From assembly GCA_030840805.1 (NCBI GenBank), contig JAVEDU010000033.1:1-64000 (forward strand): 64,000 nucleotides of DNA. Direction: 5' to 3'. How positions within the stretch are numbered: the first letter of the stretch is position 1; each line of letters opens with the position of its first letter. This document shows, in pieces, positions 8,465 to 18,210 of the stretch. The stretch comes from Actinomycetota bacterium (GTDB taxonomy: Bacteria > Actinomycetota > Actinomycetes > Mycobacteriales > HKI-0501). Made by a program: the position numbers and the translations under genes. The notes beneath the pieces are model-generated. The model did not search any database. It was given only the letters and a program-made list of their open reading frames with translations, and was not told the DNA's origin.

Positions 8465-10147
8465 TCAGCGCAACAGCAGCTGCGCGGCCGAGTCGGCCGC
8501 CCACAGCACGACCTGGGGCAGGAAGCCCAGCACGACCACGCCGAGGGTCGCCAGCGCGAGGGTGGCGGTCACGGCCCAGGACCGGTCGCTGCCGGGCTCG
8601 ACCGCGGGCGCCGGCCGGGGCCGTTCCTCGGTGAGCAGTGCCCCGCGCTCGGGCTCGTGGGCCGGGTCGGCCGGGATCGCGCGTTCGAGGCCACCGGCCG
8701 GGCGGGCCACCGCGGGGGCGGCGGCCGGCGCGGCAGTGTCCGGCCCGGCCACCTCGGGAGCGCGCTCGTACAGCATCGCGGCGACGCGGACGTAGTACGC
8801 GAGCCCCAGCACCGCGTTGGCCGCGACCACGAGGGCCAGCCACAACACGTCGCTGTCCACCAGGGACCGCACGACGACGACCTTCGCGAACAGCCCGGCG
8901 AGGCCCGGCGGCAGCCCGGCCAGCCCGACGAGCGCGAGCGCGAGCGCGGCGCCCACCCACGGCCGCCGGCGCGCGAGACCGCGCAGCTCCGCCAGGGTCC
9001 CGCCGTCGGCCGCACCGCGCACGGAGATCACCGCGGCGAACGCGCCGATCTCGATGAACACGTAGAACCCGGCGTACGCCAGCGTCGCCGCGAGCGGTCC
9101 GGCGATGTCGGACACGTCCCCGCCGCCCGAGCCGACCGCGGCGAACCCGGCCAGCGGCGCGATCACGTACCCCGCCTGCGCGACCGAGGACCACGCCAGC
9201 AGGCGGACCGTCCGGGTCTGCCGCAGCGCGAGGAGATTGCCGATCGTCATCGTGAGCGCGGCGAGCACCGCGAGCACGGAGGCCCAGACCGCGGAGCCCT
9301 CCATCAGGCCGTTGACCGCCACGAGCGCGAGGGCGACGACGCCGCCGAGCTTGGACACGGTGGACAGGTACGCGGCCACCGGCAGCGGGGACCCGTCGTA
9401 CACGCCGCCCGCCCACGCGTGGAACGGCACCGCGGCCACCTTGAACACCAGGCCGACGAGCACCAGCCCGACACCCGCGGAGGCCAGCGGCGCGGCCGGC
9501 CCCAGGTCCACGGTGGAGAGCACGGCCGCCAGGCGGCGCAGGTGCACCTCGCCGGTCACGGCGTACAGCAGGGCCGCGCCGAGGAGCGTGATGGAGGTGG
9601 AGACCACGGAGGTCAGCAGGTAGGTGACCGCGGCGCTCGCGCCCTGGGCCGTGCGCCGGAGGCCGACGAGGATGTACAGCGGCAGGCTCAGCGTCTCCAG
9701 TGAGACCAGGAGCGTGATGAGGTCGCGGGAGCCCGCGAGCGCCAGACCCCCGAGGAGCGAGCACAGCAACAGGAAGGTGTACTCCCCCGCCGGCACCGCC
9801 CGCGTCCGGACCACCGGCGCGGACAGGGCCAGGACGGCGAGGGTCAGCACGCAGAAGCCGACGCCGAGCACGGCCGTCGACCGGTCCGCGACGAGGGAGC
9901 ACCCGGCGACGAGGTCACCGCCCGGCCCGATCGAGGTCGGCGGCACGCAAAATGTGGCGTGTCCGGCGCCGCTGCCAGCCCACCAGGCCACCCCGCCGGT
10001 CGCGGCCACGCCGAGGCCGGCGAGCCCGAGCAGCCACTCCCGCCGGCCGGGCGGGGCGAGCAGGTCCGCGAGCAGCACGAGGACCGCCGTGGCGACCGCG
10101 GCGTACAGCGGTGCCAGCACGGCGTGGTCGACCGTCTGGGCGTTCAT
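8465..10147 (-). CDS. nuoN: Complex I subunit N, short nuo set
   Basis: A 560-residue antiporter-like proton-pumping subunit of NADH dehydrogenase type I, with about 14 membrane segments. The conserved Glu is in [13 protein letters not shown], the central Lys in [11 protein letters not shown] and the distal Lys in [12 protein letters not shown]. The usual W-T-P-D-V-Y stretch reads WAGGVYDG here, a divergence from the NuoN of the full operon. A C-terminal loop with Ala/Pro-rich insertions makes it longer than the 487-residue paralogue. Its ATG overlaps the nuoM stop (ATGA). Last gene of the short nuo set. Confidence 0.92.
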   Translation of the reverse strand: MNAQTVDHAVLAPLYAAVATAVLVLLADLLAPPGRREWLLGLAGLGVAATGGVAWWAGSGAGHATFCVPPTSIGPGGDLVAGCSLVADRSTAVLGVGFCVLTLAVLALSAPVVRTRAVPAGEYTFLLLCSLLGGLALAGSRDLITLLVSLETLSLPLYILVGLRRTAQGASAAVTYLLTSVVSTSITLLGAALLYAVTGEVHLRRLAAVLSTVDLGPAAPLASAGVGLVLVGLVFKVAAVPFHAWAGGVYDGSPLPVAAYLSTVSKLGGVVALALVAVNGLMEGSAVWASVLAVLAALTMTIGNLLALRQTRTVRLLAWSSVAQAGYVIAPLAGFAAVGSGGGDVSDIAGPLAATLAYAGFYVFIEIGAFAAVISVRGAADGGTLAELRGLARRRPWVGAALALALVGLAGLPPGLAGLFAKVVVVRSLVDSDVLWLALVVAANAVLGLAYYVRVAAMLYERAPEVAGPDTAAPAAAPAVARPAGGLERAIPADPAHEPERGALLTEERPRPAPAVEPGSDRSWAVTATLALATLGVVVLGFLPQVVLWAADSAAQLLLR

Positions 10148-11661
10148 GAGCTCACCACCGCGACGAGGGCCCGGACCGGGCCGAGCCCGAGATCGAGGAC
10201 GAGGGCGGGGACCAGCCCGAGGACCAGCGTGAGCGCCGCCAGCGGCCCCCAGGACAGCCACTCACCGGGCCGCACCGGCAGCGGACCGGCACGCTCGACG
10301 ACCGGTCCCGGCTCGCCGTTGACGACAATCCGGAGCAGCCGCAGGAAGTACGCCGCCGCGAGCGCGCCACCGATCGCCGCGAGCACCGCGCAGGCTGTCC
10401 ACAGTGGATCGGTACCGCCCTCGCTGCGCTCCCACGCGGCCACGATGGCGAACAGCTCGCCCCAGAACCCGGCGAGACCGGGCAGGCCCAGGCTGGCCAC
10501 CGCGATGAAGCCGAGGATCCCGGCGAGCACCGGCGCCCGCTGCCCGAGGCCGGACAGCTCGGTGAGCAGCCCGGTGCCGTACCGGTCCTTGATCGCGCCG
10601 GCGAGGAAGAACAGCAGGCCGGTGACGATGCCGTGGGCCACGTTCCCGATCAGGGCCGCTTGGATGCCGGTCGTCGTCAGCGTCGCGACGCCGAGCAGCA
10701 CGAAGCCCATGTGGCCGACCGACGAGTACGCGACGAGCCGCTTGATCTCCCGCTGGGTCAGGCAGCAGAACGCCCCGACGAGGATCGCCGCGACGGCCAG
10801 CACGGCGACCGCCGGCGCGACCGCCCGCGCGCCCTCGGGCAGCAGCGGGATGGCGACCCGGACGAACCCGTACGTGCCCATCTTCAGCAGGACGCCCGCG
10901 AGCAGCACCGAGCCCACCGTCGGCGCCTCGGTGTGGGCGTCCGGCAGCCACGTGTGCAGCGGCCACAGCGGGCTCTTCACCGCGAACGCCAGCGCCAGGA
11001 TGATGAAGGCGGTGATCTGCGCGGTACGGCTCAGCCCCGCGCCCTGCTGCGACAGCGCCACGATGTCGGTGCCGCCGGGGATGGCGACCAGCAGCACGCC
11101 GACGAGGAGGAGCACGCTGCCGGCGAGGGTGTAGAGCACGAACTTCATGGCCGCGTGCCGCCGCCCGGCGCCGCCCCAGCCGGCGATCAGCGCGTACATC
11201 GGCAGCAGCGTGATCTCGAATGCCACGAAGAACACGACGAGATCCAGCGCCAGGAACGTGCCGACGATGCCGACCTCGATCACCAGCATCAGCGCGTACA
11301 GGGCGCGGACGCTGCCACCGGCCGGGCGCGTCCACAGCGTGTACACGGCGCAGAGCAGCACGAGCAGCGTGGTGAGCACGACCAGCGGGGCCGAGATGCC
11401 GTCCACCCCGAGGTGCAGGCGCACCCCCAGCGACGGCACCCACGGCAGGTCGACCGCGTGCCAGGGGTCCACCACCCGGTCGCCGCGCGGGCCGTGCCGC
11501 CCGCTGAGCAGGCCGAGGCTCGCGACGAACGTCAGGGCCGCGACGGCCGTGCCCAGCGCGGGAGCGGCGCGGCGCGCGGCCTCCGGCAGGACGGCGAGCA
11601 GCAGCGCCCCGGCCGCCGGCAGGACGAGTACGGCGAGTATCAGCCACCAGGCCCCGGTCAC
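10144..11661 (-). CDS. nuoM: Complex I subunit M, short nuo set
   Basis: A 505-residue antiporter-like membrane subunit. The proton-pathway Glu is in FEITLLPMYALI, the Lys in FAVKSPLWPLHTWLPDAH, and a further conserved Glu in GFWGELFAI. The family motif TEAPTVGSVLLAG is present. The GTG start at 11661 overlaps the nuoL stop (GTGA) and its own stop overlaps nuoN, so translation is probably coupled. Pairwise it is clearly distinct from the other NuoM at 30401-31933. Confidence 0.93.
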   Translation of the reverse strand: MTGAWWLILAVLVLPAAGALLLAVLPEAARRAAPALGTAVAALTFVASLGLLSGRHGPRGDRVVDPWHAVDLPWVPSLGVRLHLGVDGISAPLVVLTTLLVLLCAVYTLWTRPAGGSVRALYALMLVIEVGIVGTFLALDLVVFFVAFEITLLPMYALIAGWGGAGRRHAAMKFVLYTLAGSVLLLVGVLLVAIPGGTDIVALSQQGAGLSRTAQITAFIILALAFAVKSPLWPLHTWLPDAHTEAPTVGSVLLAGVLLKMGTYGFVRVAIPLLPEGARAVAPAVAVLAVAAILVGAFCCLTQREIKRLVAYSSVGHMGFVLLGVATLTTTGIQAALIGNVAHGIVTGLLFFLAGAIKDRYGTGLLTELSGLGQRAPVLAGILGFIAVASLGLPGLAGFWGELFAIVAAWERSEGGTDPLWTACAVLAAIGGALAAAYFLRLLRIVVNGEPGPVVERAGPLPVRPGEWLSWGPLAALTLVLGLVPALVLDLGLGPVRALVAVVSS

Positions 11662-13556
11662 GTGAGCACCCCCGACAACACGACGGCGGCGGCGCCGATC
11701 AGCAGCGCGCCGGTGAGGACGAAGGTGAGCTGCCGGGCCAGCCCGCGGGCCTGGATCTCCATCACGGTGCGCCCGGCCCGCAGGGCCGCCCGGGCGGTGG
11801 CCTCCACGAACCCGTCGATCACCCGGACGTCCACGGTGGACACCGCCCGCGCGAGCGCGAGCGCCGGCCGGACGACCAGGGCGTCCTGGACGTTGTCGAG
11901 GTAGAACGCGTTCTCGAAGACCGGCCGGACCGGGCCCAGCACGGCGGCCGGGTCGCGAGCCGGGTCACGGCGCCAGATCTGCCACGCGCCGAGCACCCCG
12001 GCCAGCGTGACCAGCAGGACGATCGTGGTGGTGAGCGGGTCGAGCGAGAGGTGTTCCTCCACCGCGGTCCCCGGTTGCTCCACCGCGTCCACGACCGGCC
12101 GCCACAGCGCGACGAGCCCGAGCAGCACGGTGGGCACCGCCAGCACGACGAGCGGCGCGCGCATCGACCACGGCGGGTCACCCGCGGCGGCGGTTGCCAC
12201 GTGCTGCGGGCCGAAGAACGTCCGCAGCCACAGGCGCGTCGCGTACGCGCCGGTGAGCGCCGCGGTGACGATGCCGGCGACCAGCACGGTCCAGCCGACC
12301 CAGCTGGGCGAGACCGAATGCCCCTCGGCGGCGACGTGCGCGGCGCCGATCACGGACTCCTTGGAGAAGAAGCCGGAGAACGGCGGGATCCCGGCCAGCG
12401 CGCCGAGCCCGGCGGTCATCGTCCAGAACGTCACCGGCATCCCGTGCCGCAGGCCGCCCATCGCCGACATCAGGTTGCTGCCGACGGCGACGATCACGGC
12501 GCCCGCGGCGAGGAACAGCAGCGCCTTGAAGGCGGCATGCGAGAGCAGGTGGAACAGTCCCGCGTTCACGCCGCCGACCGCCAGGCCGCCGGCCATGTAC
12601 GCGATCTGGCTGACCGTCGACCACGCGAGGACCCGCTTCAGGTCCTCCTGCACGAGCGCGGCACAGGCGCCGAGCACCATCGTGATCGCCGCGGAGATGC
12701 CGAGCGTGGCCAGTGCGGCCGGCGACAGGGCGTACAGCGGGAACAGCCGCGCCACGACGTACACGCCCGCGGCGACCATCGTCGCCGCGTGGATGAGCGC
12801 GCTCACCGGCGTCGGGCCGGCCATCGCGTCGGGGAGCCAGGTGTGCAGGGGGAACTGGGCGCTCTTGCCGGCCACCCCGGCGAGCAGCAGCAGGCAGGCG
12901 AGGGTCAGCGCGCCGGGGCCGATCCGGCCGCTGGTCGCCGCGTCGATCACCCCGCCGATCCGGAAGGTGCCCGCCGCCACGCCGAGCACCGCGACGCCGA
13001 GCGCGAAGCCGACGTCGCCGACCCGGGTGACCAGGAACGCCTTCACCGCGGCGCCGGGGGCCTCCGGCAGCGAGCGGTCGTGTCCGATCAGCAGGTACGA
13101 GCAGAGGCCCATCACCTCCCAGCCGATCAGGAGCGTGACGAGGTCGTTGCTCACGACCACGGTCATCATCGCCGCGGTGAACAGCGAGACCTGGGCGGCG
13201 TACGGGGCGTACCGGTCGTCGGGGTGCGGCCCGTTCAGCAGGTAGCCGGTGGAGTACAGCTGGACGAGGAACGCGACGACGGCCACGGCGATCGACACCG
13301 CCGCGACGGTGGAGTCGACGCGGACGCCGGCCGTGGCGCTCAGCTCGCCGAACCGCGCCAGGGTCACCCACCGCTCGACACCGTCGCCCGGGAGGATCAC
13401 GAACAGCGCGATGGCCAGGACCGGCAACAGGGCCGACGAGGCGACCGCCACCACGGCCGCGACGCGACGCGAGGACTGCGGCAGCAGGAACCCGACGAGG
13501 GCAGCGAGGGCGGGTACCGCGGCGAGTGCGACGGCGAGCGTCACCGGGCCGGTCAC
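11658..13556 (-). CDS. nuoL: Complex I subunit L, short nuo set
   Basis: A 632-residue antiporter-like subunit with the long lateral helix region at its C-terminus. Key residues are present: Glu in LIGWEVMGLCSYLLIGH, Lys in AGKSAQFPLHTWLPDAM, the His-containing [15 protein letters not shown], and Lys in FFSKESVIGA. It is the distal proton channel of complex I. Its GTG start at 13556 overlaps the nuoK stop (GTGA). Length is normal for NuoL. Confidence 0.94.
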   Translation of the reverse strand: MTGPVTLAVALAAVPALAALVGFLLPQSSRRVAAVVAVASSALLPVLAIALFVILPGDGVERWVTLARFGELSATAGVRVDSTVAAVSIAVAVVAFLVQLYSTGYLLNGPHPDDRYAPYAAQVSLFTAAMMTVVVSNDLVTLLIGWEVMGLCSYLLIGHDRSLPEAPGAAVKAFLVTRVGDVGFALGVAVLGVAAGTFRIGGVIDAATSGRIGPGALTLACLLLLAGVAGKSAQFPLHTWLPDAMAGPTPVSALIHAATMVAAGVYVVARLFPLYALSPAALATLGISAAITMVLGACAALVQEDLKRVLAWSTVSQIAYMAGGLAVGGVNAGLFHLLSHAAFKALLFLAAGAVIVAVGSNLMSAMGGLRHGMPVTFWTMTAGLGALAGIPPFSGFFSKESVIGAAHVAAEGHSVSPSWVGWTVLVAGIVTAALTGAYATRLWLRTFFGPQHVATAAAGDPPWSMRAPLVVLAVPTVLLGLVALWRPVVDAVEQPGTAVEEHLSLDPLTTTIVLLVTLAGVLGAWQIWRRDPARDPAAVLGPVRPVFENAFYLDNVQDALVVRPALALARAVSTVDVRVIDGFVEATARAALRAGRTVMEIQARGLARQLTFVLTGALLIGAAAVVLSGVLT

Positions 13557-13867
13557 CGGTCGGCCCGGTCGAGGACGTCGATCTCGTCCACGGAGACGGT
13601 CTGGCGCGTCCGGTACAGCTGGAGGATCACGGCGAGCGCGACGCCGATCTCGGCGGCGGCCAGCACGATGACGAACAGCGCGAACGACCCGCCGGTACGC
13701 CGGAGCGGGTCGACCGACAGGTCCGCGGTGATCAGGAGGACGTTGACCGAGTTCAGCATGAGCTCGACGGCCATCAGCACGAGGACGGCGTTACGCCGGG
13801 CGATCACGCCGTACGCGCCGATCCCGAACAGCACCGCGGCGATCACGTACGGGACGACGAGGTGCAT
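13553..13867 (-). CDS. nuoK: Complex I subunit K, short nuo set
   Basis: A 104-residue protein with three membrane segments. The two buried Glu residues of the proton path are conserved, in VLMAVELMLNSVN and LAAAEIGVALAV. The start is the ATG at 13867, which forms TGATG with the nuoJ stop. In-frame sequence further upstream is Pro/Arg-rich shadow and is not part of the gene. Confidence 0.93.
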   Translation of the reverse strand: MHLVVPYVIAAVLFGIGAYGVIARRNAVLVLMAVELMLNSVNVLLITADLSVDPLRRTGGSFALFVIVLAAAEIGVALAVILQLYRTRQTVSVDEIDVLDRADR

Positions 13868-14376
13868 CAGGACTCCCCTTCCGGCGTGCGGCGCGACATC
13901 ACGATCGCGCCCACCAGCGCGGCGAGCAGGAGCACGGACAGCACCTCGAACGGCAGTACCCAGCGGGAGAACAGGACCTGTCCCATCAGCTCGGGCCCGG
14001 CCGTCTCGACGCGGGCCGGGTCCACGTACACGTCGCGGAACGCCCGGACCAGCAGCACGGCCAGGCTTCCGCCGCTGCCGAGGCCGACGAGGACGGCGGG
14101 CCAGCGGGTCCGGTCGAGGTCGTCCGACGCGCCGACCGGCGCCCGCGTGAGCATCACGGCGAACAGCAGGAGCACCACGACGGCGCCCACGTAGATCAGG
14201 ACCTGCACCCAGGCGACCAGCTCGGCGGCCAGGACCAGGTACAGACCGGCGACCGCGCCGAGGGAGACGACCAGCCAGAGCCCGGCACGGACCACGTGCC
14301 GGGTGGTGACCACCATCAGGCCCGCGCCGATCGCGACCAGGCCGATCGCCCCGACCAGGGCGTCGACGGCCGTCAC
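13867..14376 (-). CDS. nuoJ: Complex I subunit J, short nuo set
   Basis: A 169-residue membrane subunit with about five helices. The NuoJ hallmark [19 protein letters not shown] is present (third helix, with the Y-x-G-A-V/I pattern). It lacks the roughly 80-residue C-terminal extension of the NuoJ in the full operon. GTG start at 14376, overlapping the nuoI stop. Confidence 0.92.
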   Translation of the reverse strand: MTAVDALVGAIGLVAIGAGLMVVTTRHVVRAGLWLVVSLGAVAGLYLVLAAELVAWVQVLIYVGAVVVLLLFAVMLTRAPVGASDDLDRTRWPAVLVGLGSGGSLAVLLVRAFRDVYVDPARVETAGPELMGQVLFSRWVLPFEVLSVLLLAALVGAIVMSRRTPEGES

Positions 14377-15299
14377 TCCGCGGTCCCGTCGGGCGTGGTG
14401 GACGCGCTGGGGGCGGGGTCGGCGGGCTGGTCGGGGGTTCCGTTGCCGGCCGCCCTGGCGCGGGCGGCGGCCTCGGCGTCCGTGGCGTCACCGGCGGGCT
14501 TCGGCTCGGCAGCGGCGTCCTCGGCCTTCGCACCCGCGTCGCTCGGGGCCTTGGCGTCCGTGGCGGCACCGGCCGCCGTGGTCTCGGCGCCCGCGTCGGG
14601 GGCGACGCCGTTCCCGGCCTTCCCGCCCGGGACGCGGCCGGGTCGCGACTCTCGGGGGGCACCGGGCTCGCGCGGCTCGCGGGCCGTGGGCTCCGGACGG
14701 GCCTCCCGCCCACCGGCGTCACCGCGGGTGGCACGGGCGGGCCGCGACTCCGGCGCCTCTCGCGGGGTGCGGGTCTCCCCGACCGGGGTCACCGCCTCGA
14801 CGCGGGCCTTCTCCACCGCGGCGACCTCCTTGGCCGGCTCGGCGAGCGGGTCGAGCGGCGGGGGCGGTGGCACCGTCCACATCCACTCGCGGAGGCGTTC
14901 CTTCTCGTGGGTCATGTCGCGGATGTCGTACTCGGCGTACTCGAACTCGGGCGCCCAGAACAGCGCGTCGAACGGGCACACCTCGATGCAGATCCCGCAG
15001 TACATGCAGAGGGAGAAGTCGATCGCGAACCGGTCCAGCACATTCCGCTGCCGGGCCCGCGCGGCACCCTCGGCCTGGACGCTCTCCTTGTGCGAGTCGA
15101 TGTAGATGCACCAGTCCGGGCATTCGCGGGCGCACAGCATGCAGACCGTGCAGTTCTCCTCGAACAGCGCGATCACACCCCGCGAGCGCGGTGGCAGCTC
15201 CGGCGGGTGATCCGGGTACTGACGCGTGTGGGCGCGACGCGTCATGGCGCGGAACGTGATCGCCAGACCGCGCGCGAGGCCAGACCCCGGTGTACCCAT
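14373..15299 (-). CDS. nuoI: Complex I subunit I (two [4Fe-4S]) with long charged tail, short nuo set
   Basis: A ferredoxin-like subunit carrying clusters N6a and N6b between the peripheral arm and quinone. Both ligand sets are intact: [12 protein letters not shown] (Cys 50, 53, 56, 60) and [12 protein letters not shown] (98, 101, 104, 108). From about residue 150 an unusual tail of roughly 150 residues, rich in Ala, Pro, Glu, Arg and Gly, takes the protein to 308 residues. NuoI proteins are usually about 160-210. The ATG at 15299 is preferred; GGGAAGG lies 9 bases upstream, and another ATG at 15308 sits too close to it. Confidence 0.9.
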   Translation of the reverse strand: MGTPGSGLARGLAITFRAMTRRAHTRQYPDHPPELPPRSRGVIALFEENCTVCMLCARECPDWCIYIDSHKESVQAEGAARARQRNVLDRFAIDFSLCMYCGICIEVCPFDALFWAPEFEYAEYDIRDMTHEKERLREWMWTVPPPPPLDPLAEPAKEVAAVEKARVEAVTPVGETRTPREAPESRPARATRGDAGGREARPEPTAREPREPGAPRESRPGRVPGGKAGNGVAPDAGAETTAAGAATDAKAPSDAGAKAEDAAAEPKPAGDATDAEAAARARAAGNGTPDQPADPAPSASTTPDGTAE

Positions 15300-15340
15300 T
15301 CCTCGCATCCTTCCCGGTCGCTGGTCCTGCGGTCGAGCCG

Positions 15341-16297
15341 TCACCAGATGACCCTCACCACGGCCGTGATCACGAGCTGGACCAGAGCGAGCGGCACGAG
15401 CACCAGCCAGCACAGGCGCTGGAGCTGATCTTCACGCAAACGCGGGTACGAGACGCGCAACCAGATGATGACGAACGACACAGCAAAGATCTTGACGAGC
15501 GTCCACAGCCAGCCGAGCTGGTCGGAGAACGGCCCGTGCCAGCCGCCGAGGAACAGCACGGTCGTCAGTGCCGAGATGACGACGATGCCGGCGTACTCGG
15601 CGAGCAGGAACAGCGCGAACCGCAGCCCGGTGTACTCGGTGAGATACCCGAAGACCAGCTCGGAATCCGCGATCGGCATGTCGAACGGCGGCCGCCGGAT
15701 CTCGGCCAGCCCGGAGACGAAGAAGACCACCAGGGCCGGGGCCTGCCAGAGCAGCCACCACGGTCTCCAGGCCTCGACGATGCCGGACAGCGACAGCGTG
15801 CCGGCGGCCATCGCCACCGAGGCCGCGGAGAGCACGAACGGCAGCTCGTAACCGAGCAGCTGCGCCGCGCCGCGGAGGCCACCGAGCAGGGAGTACTTGT
15901 TCGCGCTCGACCACGCGGCCATCAGCATGCCGACCACGCCCACGCCGACCACGGCGAGCACCATGAACAGCCCGACGTCGAGCGGGAGCGCCACCACGCC
16001 CGGCTGGAGCGGGATGACCAGCAGGACGAACAGGTACGGCAACAGGCCCACCGCGGGCGCCAGCCGGAACACGGTCTTGTCCGCCGCGGCCGGGACGATC
16101 TCTTCCTTCTGGACGAACTTGACGCCGTCGGCGACGAGCTGGGCCCACCCGTGGAAGCCACCGGCGTACATCGGGCCGAGCCGGCCCTGCATGTGCGCCA
16201 TCGCCTTGTGTTCCATCTGCCCCACGATGAGCGGCAACGTCAGGAACGCGCCCAGCACGAGGACGACGCGAACGATGAGGTCAAGCCACGGTGGCAT
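15341..16297 (-). CDS. nuoH: Complex I subunit H, short nuo set
   Basis: A 318-residue membrane subunit that contacts the peripheral arm and forms part of the quinone chamber. It shows [15 protein letters not shown] and the [16 protein letters not shown] segment. The acidic loop reads [16 protein letters not shown] where the other NuoH has [15 protein letters not shown], so one conserved Glu is Ile and one is Asp. ATG at 16297, with an in-frame GTG directly before it; the ribosome site is weak. Follows nuoC after 12 bases; 41 bases to nuoI. Confidence 0.92.
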   Translation of the reverse strand: MPPWLDLIVRVVLVLGAFLTLPLIVGQMEHKAMAHMQGRLGPMYAGGFHGWAQLVADGVKFVQKEEIVPAAADKTVFRLAPAVGLLPYLFVLLVIPLQPGVVALPLDVGLFMVLAVVGVGVVGMLMAAWSSANKYSLLGGLRGAAQLLGYELPFVLSAASVAMAAGTLSLSGIVEAWRPWWLLWQAPALVVFFVSGLAEIRRPPFDMPIADSELVFGYLTEYTGLRFALFLLAEYAGIVVISALTTVLFLGGWHGPFSDQLGWLWTLVKIFAVSFVIIWLRVSYPRLREDQLQRLCWLVLVPLALVQLVITAVVRVIW

Positions 16298-16309
16298 CAC
16301 GCCGTGATC

Positions 16310-16915
16310 TTAGGACTGCACCGCGTCGGGGCCCCATTCCTCGGGCGAGGGAACGCCCGGGGGACGGATCCGGCGGCGGCTGGGTGCGCCGCCCTCGCTC
16401 TCGCCGGGCTCCTTGGCGCCGGGCCACGGCTTGACCACCCGGGACGCCAGGACGAAGTCCTTCCGCATGGGGTGCCCCTCGAAGCCGTCGGGCAGGAGGA
16501 GGGGCAGCAGGTCGCCCGGGTGGCCGTCGAAGTGGACGCCGTACATCTCGTGTGCCTCACGCTCGTGCCAGGCCGCGCCCGGGTACACGTCGACGACCGA
16601 CTCGACATGCGGGGCGTCCCGCGGCACGCGCGTCCGGATGACGACGCCGTGGCGGTGCTCGGTCGACCACAGGTGGGCGACGAGCGCGAAGTCCTCGCCC
16701 TCGGCGGAGCCGGTCTCGTCGACGGCGCAGAGGAAGTCGAAGAAGTTGCAGGACAGCCTCGCGTCGTCGCGGGCCGACATGATCGCGCCGGCCCAACGGT
16801 CGGCGGGGACATCGACGACGCCACGGCTCCAGGCGCCCCCGACGGAGACGGACTCGGCGGTCCGCTCGTCGGCGACCAGGTGGGCGAGCCGGTGGGCGAC
16901 TTCCTCGGGGGTCAC
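16310..16915 (-). CDS. nuoC: Complex I subunit C, short nuo set
   Basis: A 201-residue peripheral-arm subunit (30-kDa family). The family signature is present as AWHEREAHEMYGVHFDGHP, then PDGFEGHPMRKDF. The C-terminus has a short Arg/Pro-rich tail. The GTG at 16915 with AGGA upstream is the likely start; longer in-frame reading upstream is Arg/Pro-rich and unconvincing. No nuoD follows: the next gene is nuoH. The 260-base gap upstream is shared with the divergent WXG100 gene. Confidence 0.88.
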   Translation of the reverse strand: MTPEEVAHRLAHLVADERTAESVSVGGAWSRGVVDVPADRWAGAIMSARDDARLSCNFFDFLCAVDETGSAEGEDFALVAHLWSTEHRHGVVIRTRVPRDAPHVESVVDVYPGAAWHEREAHEMYGVHFDGHPGDLLPLLLPDGFEGHPMRKDFVLASRVVKPWPGAKEPGESEGGAPSRRRIRPPGVPSPEEWGPDAVQS

Positions 16916-16960
16916 GTCGGCGATCCTAGGGCCCCGGGCCACGAGACTGAACGGGCTGGT

Positions 16961-16974
16961 CGGTACCGGTACCG
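16961..16974. promoter_or_regulatory. Perfect 14-bp palindrome in the nuoC / WXG100 divergent region
   Basis: CGGTACCGGTACCG is a perfect inverted repeat midway between the divergent nuoC start (16915) and the WXG100 start (17176). A second hairpin with CCCGGCC/GGCCGGG arms lies at 17004-17024. Either could be an operator; no protein is assigned. Confidence 0.35.
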
Positions 16975-17175
16975 ATCGGGCCCGTACCGGAGGTGGGCGG
17001 TGACCCGGCCGGAATCGGGCCGGGCCAGTCCGGAGCGGGCGTGCCGTACGTCGGGACCGTGCCGCCCCGCCGTCCGCCGACCTCCGGTGTCCTTTCACCG
17101 CAGCGCGTACGACCGCGGGATATCGTCACAAATGGCGCCGCGCCACGGGGGTGTGGCCCGGAGAAGGGTGACTGC

Positions 17176-17451
17176 ATGAGCGACGTCGGCGCCGATCTGT
17201 CCACGCTGAAGACCCTCCACAGGACCTTCGTCGAGAAGGCCCAGTCCGCGCTGGACACCCGCGCGGCCATCAACAGCGCCGTCGACTCGGCGCAGTGGAA
17301 GGGCAACTACGCGAACCAGTTCAAGGGCTCCTGGCAGCAGTACTCCCAGAACCTCGCCAACCTGAGCAACGCCCTCACCGAAGCCGCGCACGACGTCAAG
17401 GCGAACCACAACAACATCGCGGCGGCCACCGGCATGCCGGACCGCATCTGA
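17176..17451 (+). CDS. WXG100 (ESAT-6-like) family protein
   Basis: A 91-residue helical protein without signal peptide. The middle has AQWKGNYANQFKGSW, with the W-x-G turn between two predicted helices that defines WXG100 proteins; residues are mostly Ala, Asn, Gln and Lys. Members are usually exported by type VII (ESX) secretion, but no ESX component is seen in the window. It reads opposite to the flanking nuo genes and splits nuoAB from nuoC-N. The ATG at 17176 has AGAAGGGTGAC upstream. A strong hairpin follows. Confidence 0.82.
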   Translation: MSDVGADLSTLKTLHRTFVEKAQSALDTRAAINSAVDSAQWKGNYANQFKGSWQQYSQNLANLSNALTEAAHDVKANHNNIAAATGMPDRI

Positions 17452-17464
17452 CGTAGCCGGTACC

Positions 17465-17495
17465 GGAGGGGGAGGGCCACCGGCCCTCCCCCTCC
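17465..17495 (+). terminator. Hairpin after the WXG100 gene
   Basis: GGAGGGGGAGGGCC pairs perfectly with GGCCCTCCCCCTCC across a 3-base loop, 13 bases past the stop codon. There is no T-run, as is common in GC-rich actinomycetes. Confidence 0.8.
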
Positions 17496-17614
17496 CGCCG
17501 TTCTCGACACGGCATTCCCGCCAGTCGTGGCCACTGGCCCCGCCCGCACTGCCCCGTGGACGGGTCGCCGAGGCGAGCCCGGACGCACCCTGGCAACCGG
17601 GGTGCGCGGGCGGC

Positions 17615-18196
17615 TCAGGCCTCGGGACGCACCAGCGGTGCGGTGAGCGAGGCGGCCTCCCGCGGCACGACCCCCGAGCCCGGCCGGGAGCCGCCGCGGA
17701 GCGAGACGGCCTCGCGGGCGATCTTGTCCTGCAGGCGCAGGATGCCCTGCAGCAACGCCTCCGGCCGCGGCGGGCACCCCGGGACGTACACGTCGACGGG
17801 GATGATCTGGTCGACGCCCTTCGTCACGGAGTAGGAGTCCCAGTACGGGCCCCCCGAGTTCGAGCAGGCGCCGAACGAGATGACGTACTTCGGCTCGGGC
17901 ATCTGGTCGTACAGCCGCTTGATCGCCGGCGCCATCTTGTCGGTGACCGTGCCGGAGACGACCATCAGGTCCGCCTGCCGGGGGCCGTGCGCGAACGGGA
18001 TGACCCCGAGCCGGATGAAGTCGTGGCGCGACATCGAGGCCGCGATGAACTCGATCGCGCAGCAGGCGAGGCCGAAGTTGAAGACCCAGAGGGAGTAGCG
18101 GCGGCCCCAGTTGAGGACGAACCGGATCGGCTCCCCCAGGACTCCGCCGACGCCGCCGGTCGGCGTCCGAGCCGGTACGGGCAGGTTCACGGCCAC
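17615..18196 (-). CDS. nuoB: Complex I subunit B, short nuo set
   Basis: A 193-residue subunit carrying cluster N2, which passes electrons to quinone. All four Cys ligands are present: the tandem pair in [10 protein letters not shown], one in [14 protein letters not shown], and one in [12 protein letters not shown]. The GTG at 18196 has GAGAGGGA upstream. It follows nuoA after 14 bases. In complex I the N2 site is shaped together with NuoD, which this gene set lacks. Confidence 0.92.
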   Translation of the reverse strand: MAVNLPVPARTPTGGVGGVLGEPIRFVLNWGRRYSLWVFNFGLACCAIEFIAASMSRHDFIRLGVIPFAHGPRQADLMVVSGTVTDKMAPAIKRLYDQMPEPKYVISFGACSNSGGPYWDSYSVTKGVDQIIPVDVYVPGCPPRPEALLQGILRLQDKIAREAVSLRGGSRPGSGVVPREAASLTAPLVRPEA

Positions 18197-18210
18197 GTTG
18201 TCAGTCCCTC

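Noticed and set aside
15290-17179. 629-codon plus-strand frame across nuoH and nuoC
   Set aside because: Shadow of recognised genes on the other strand, with no domain or ribosome site.
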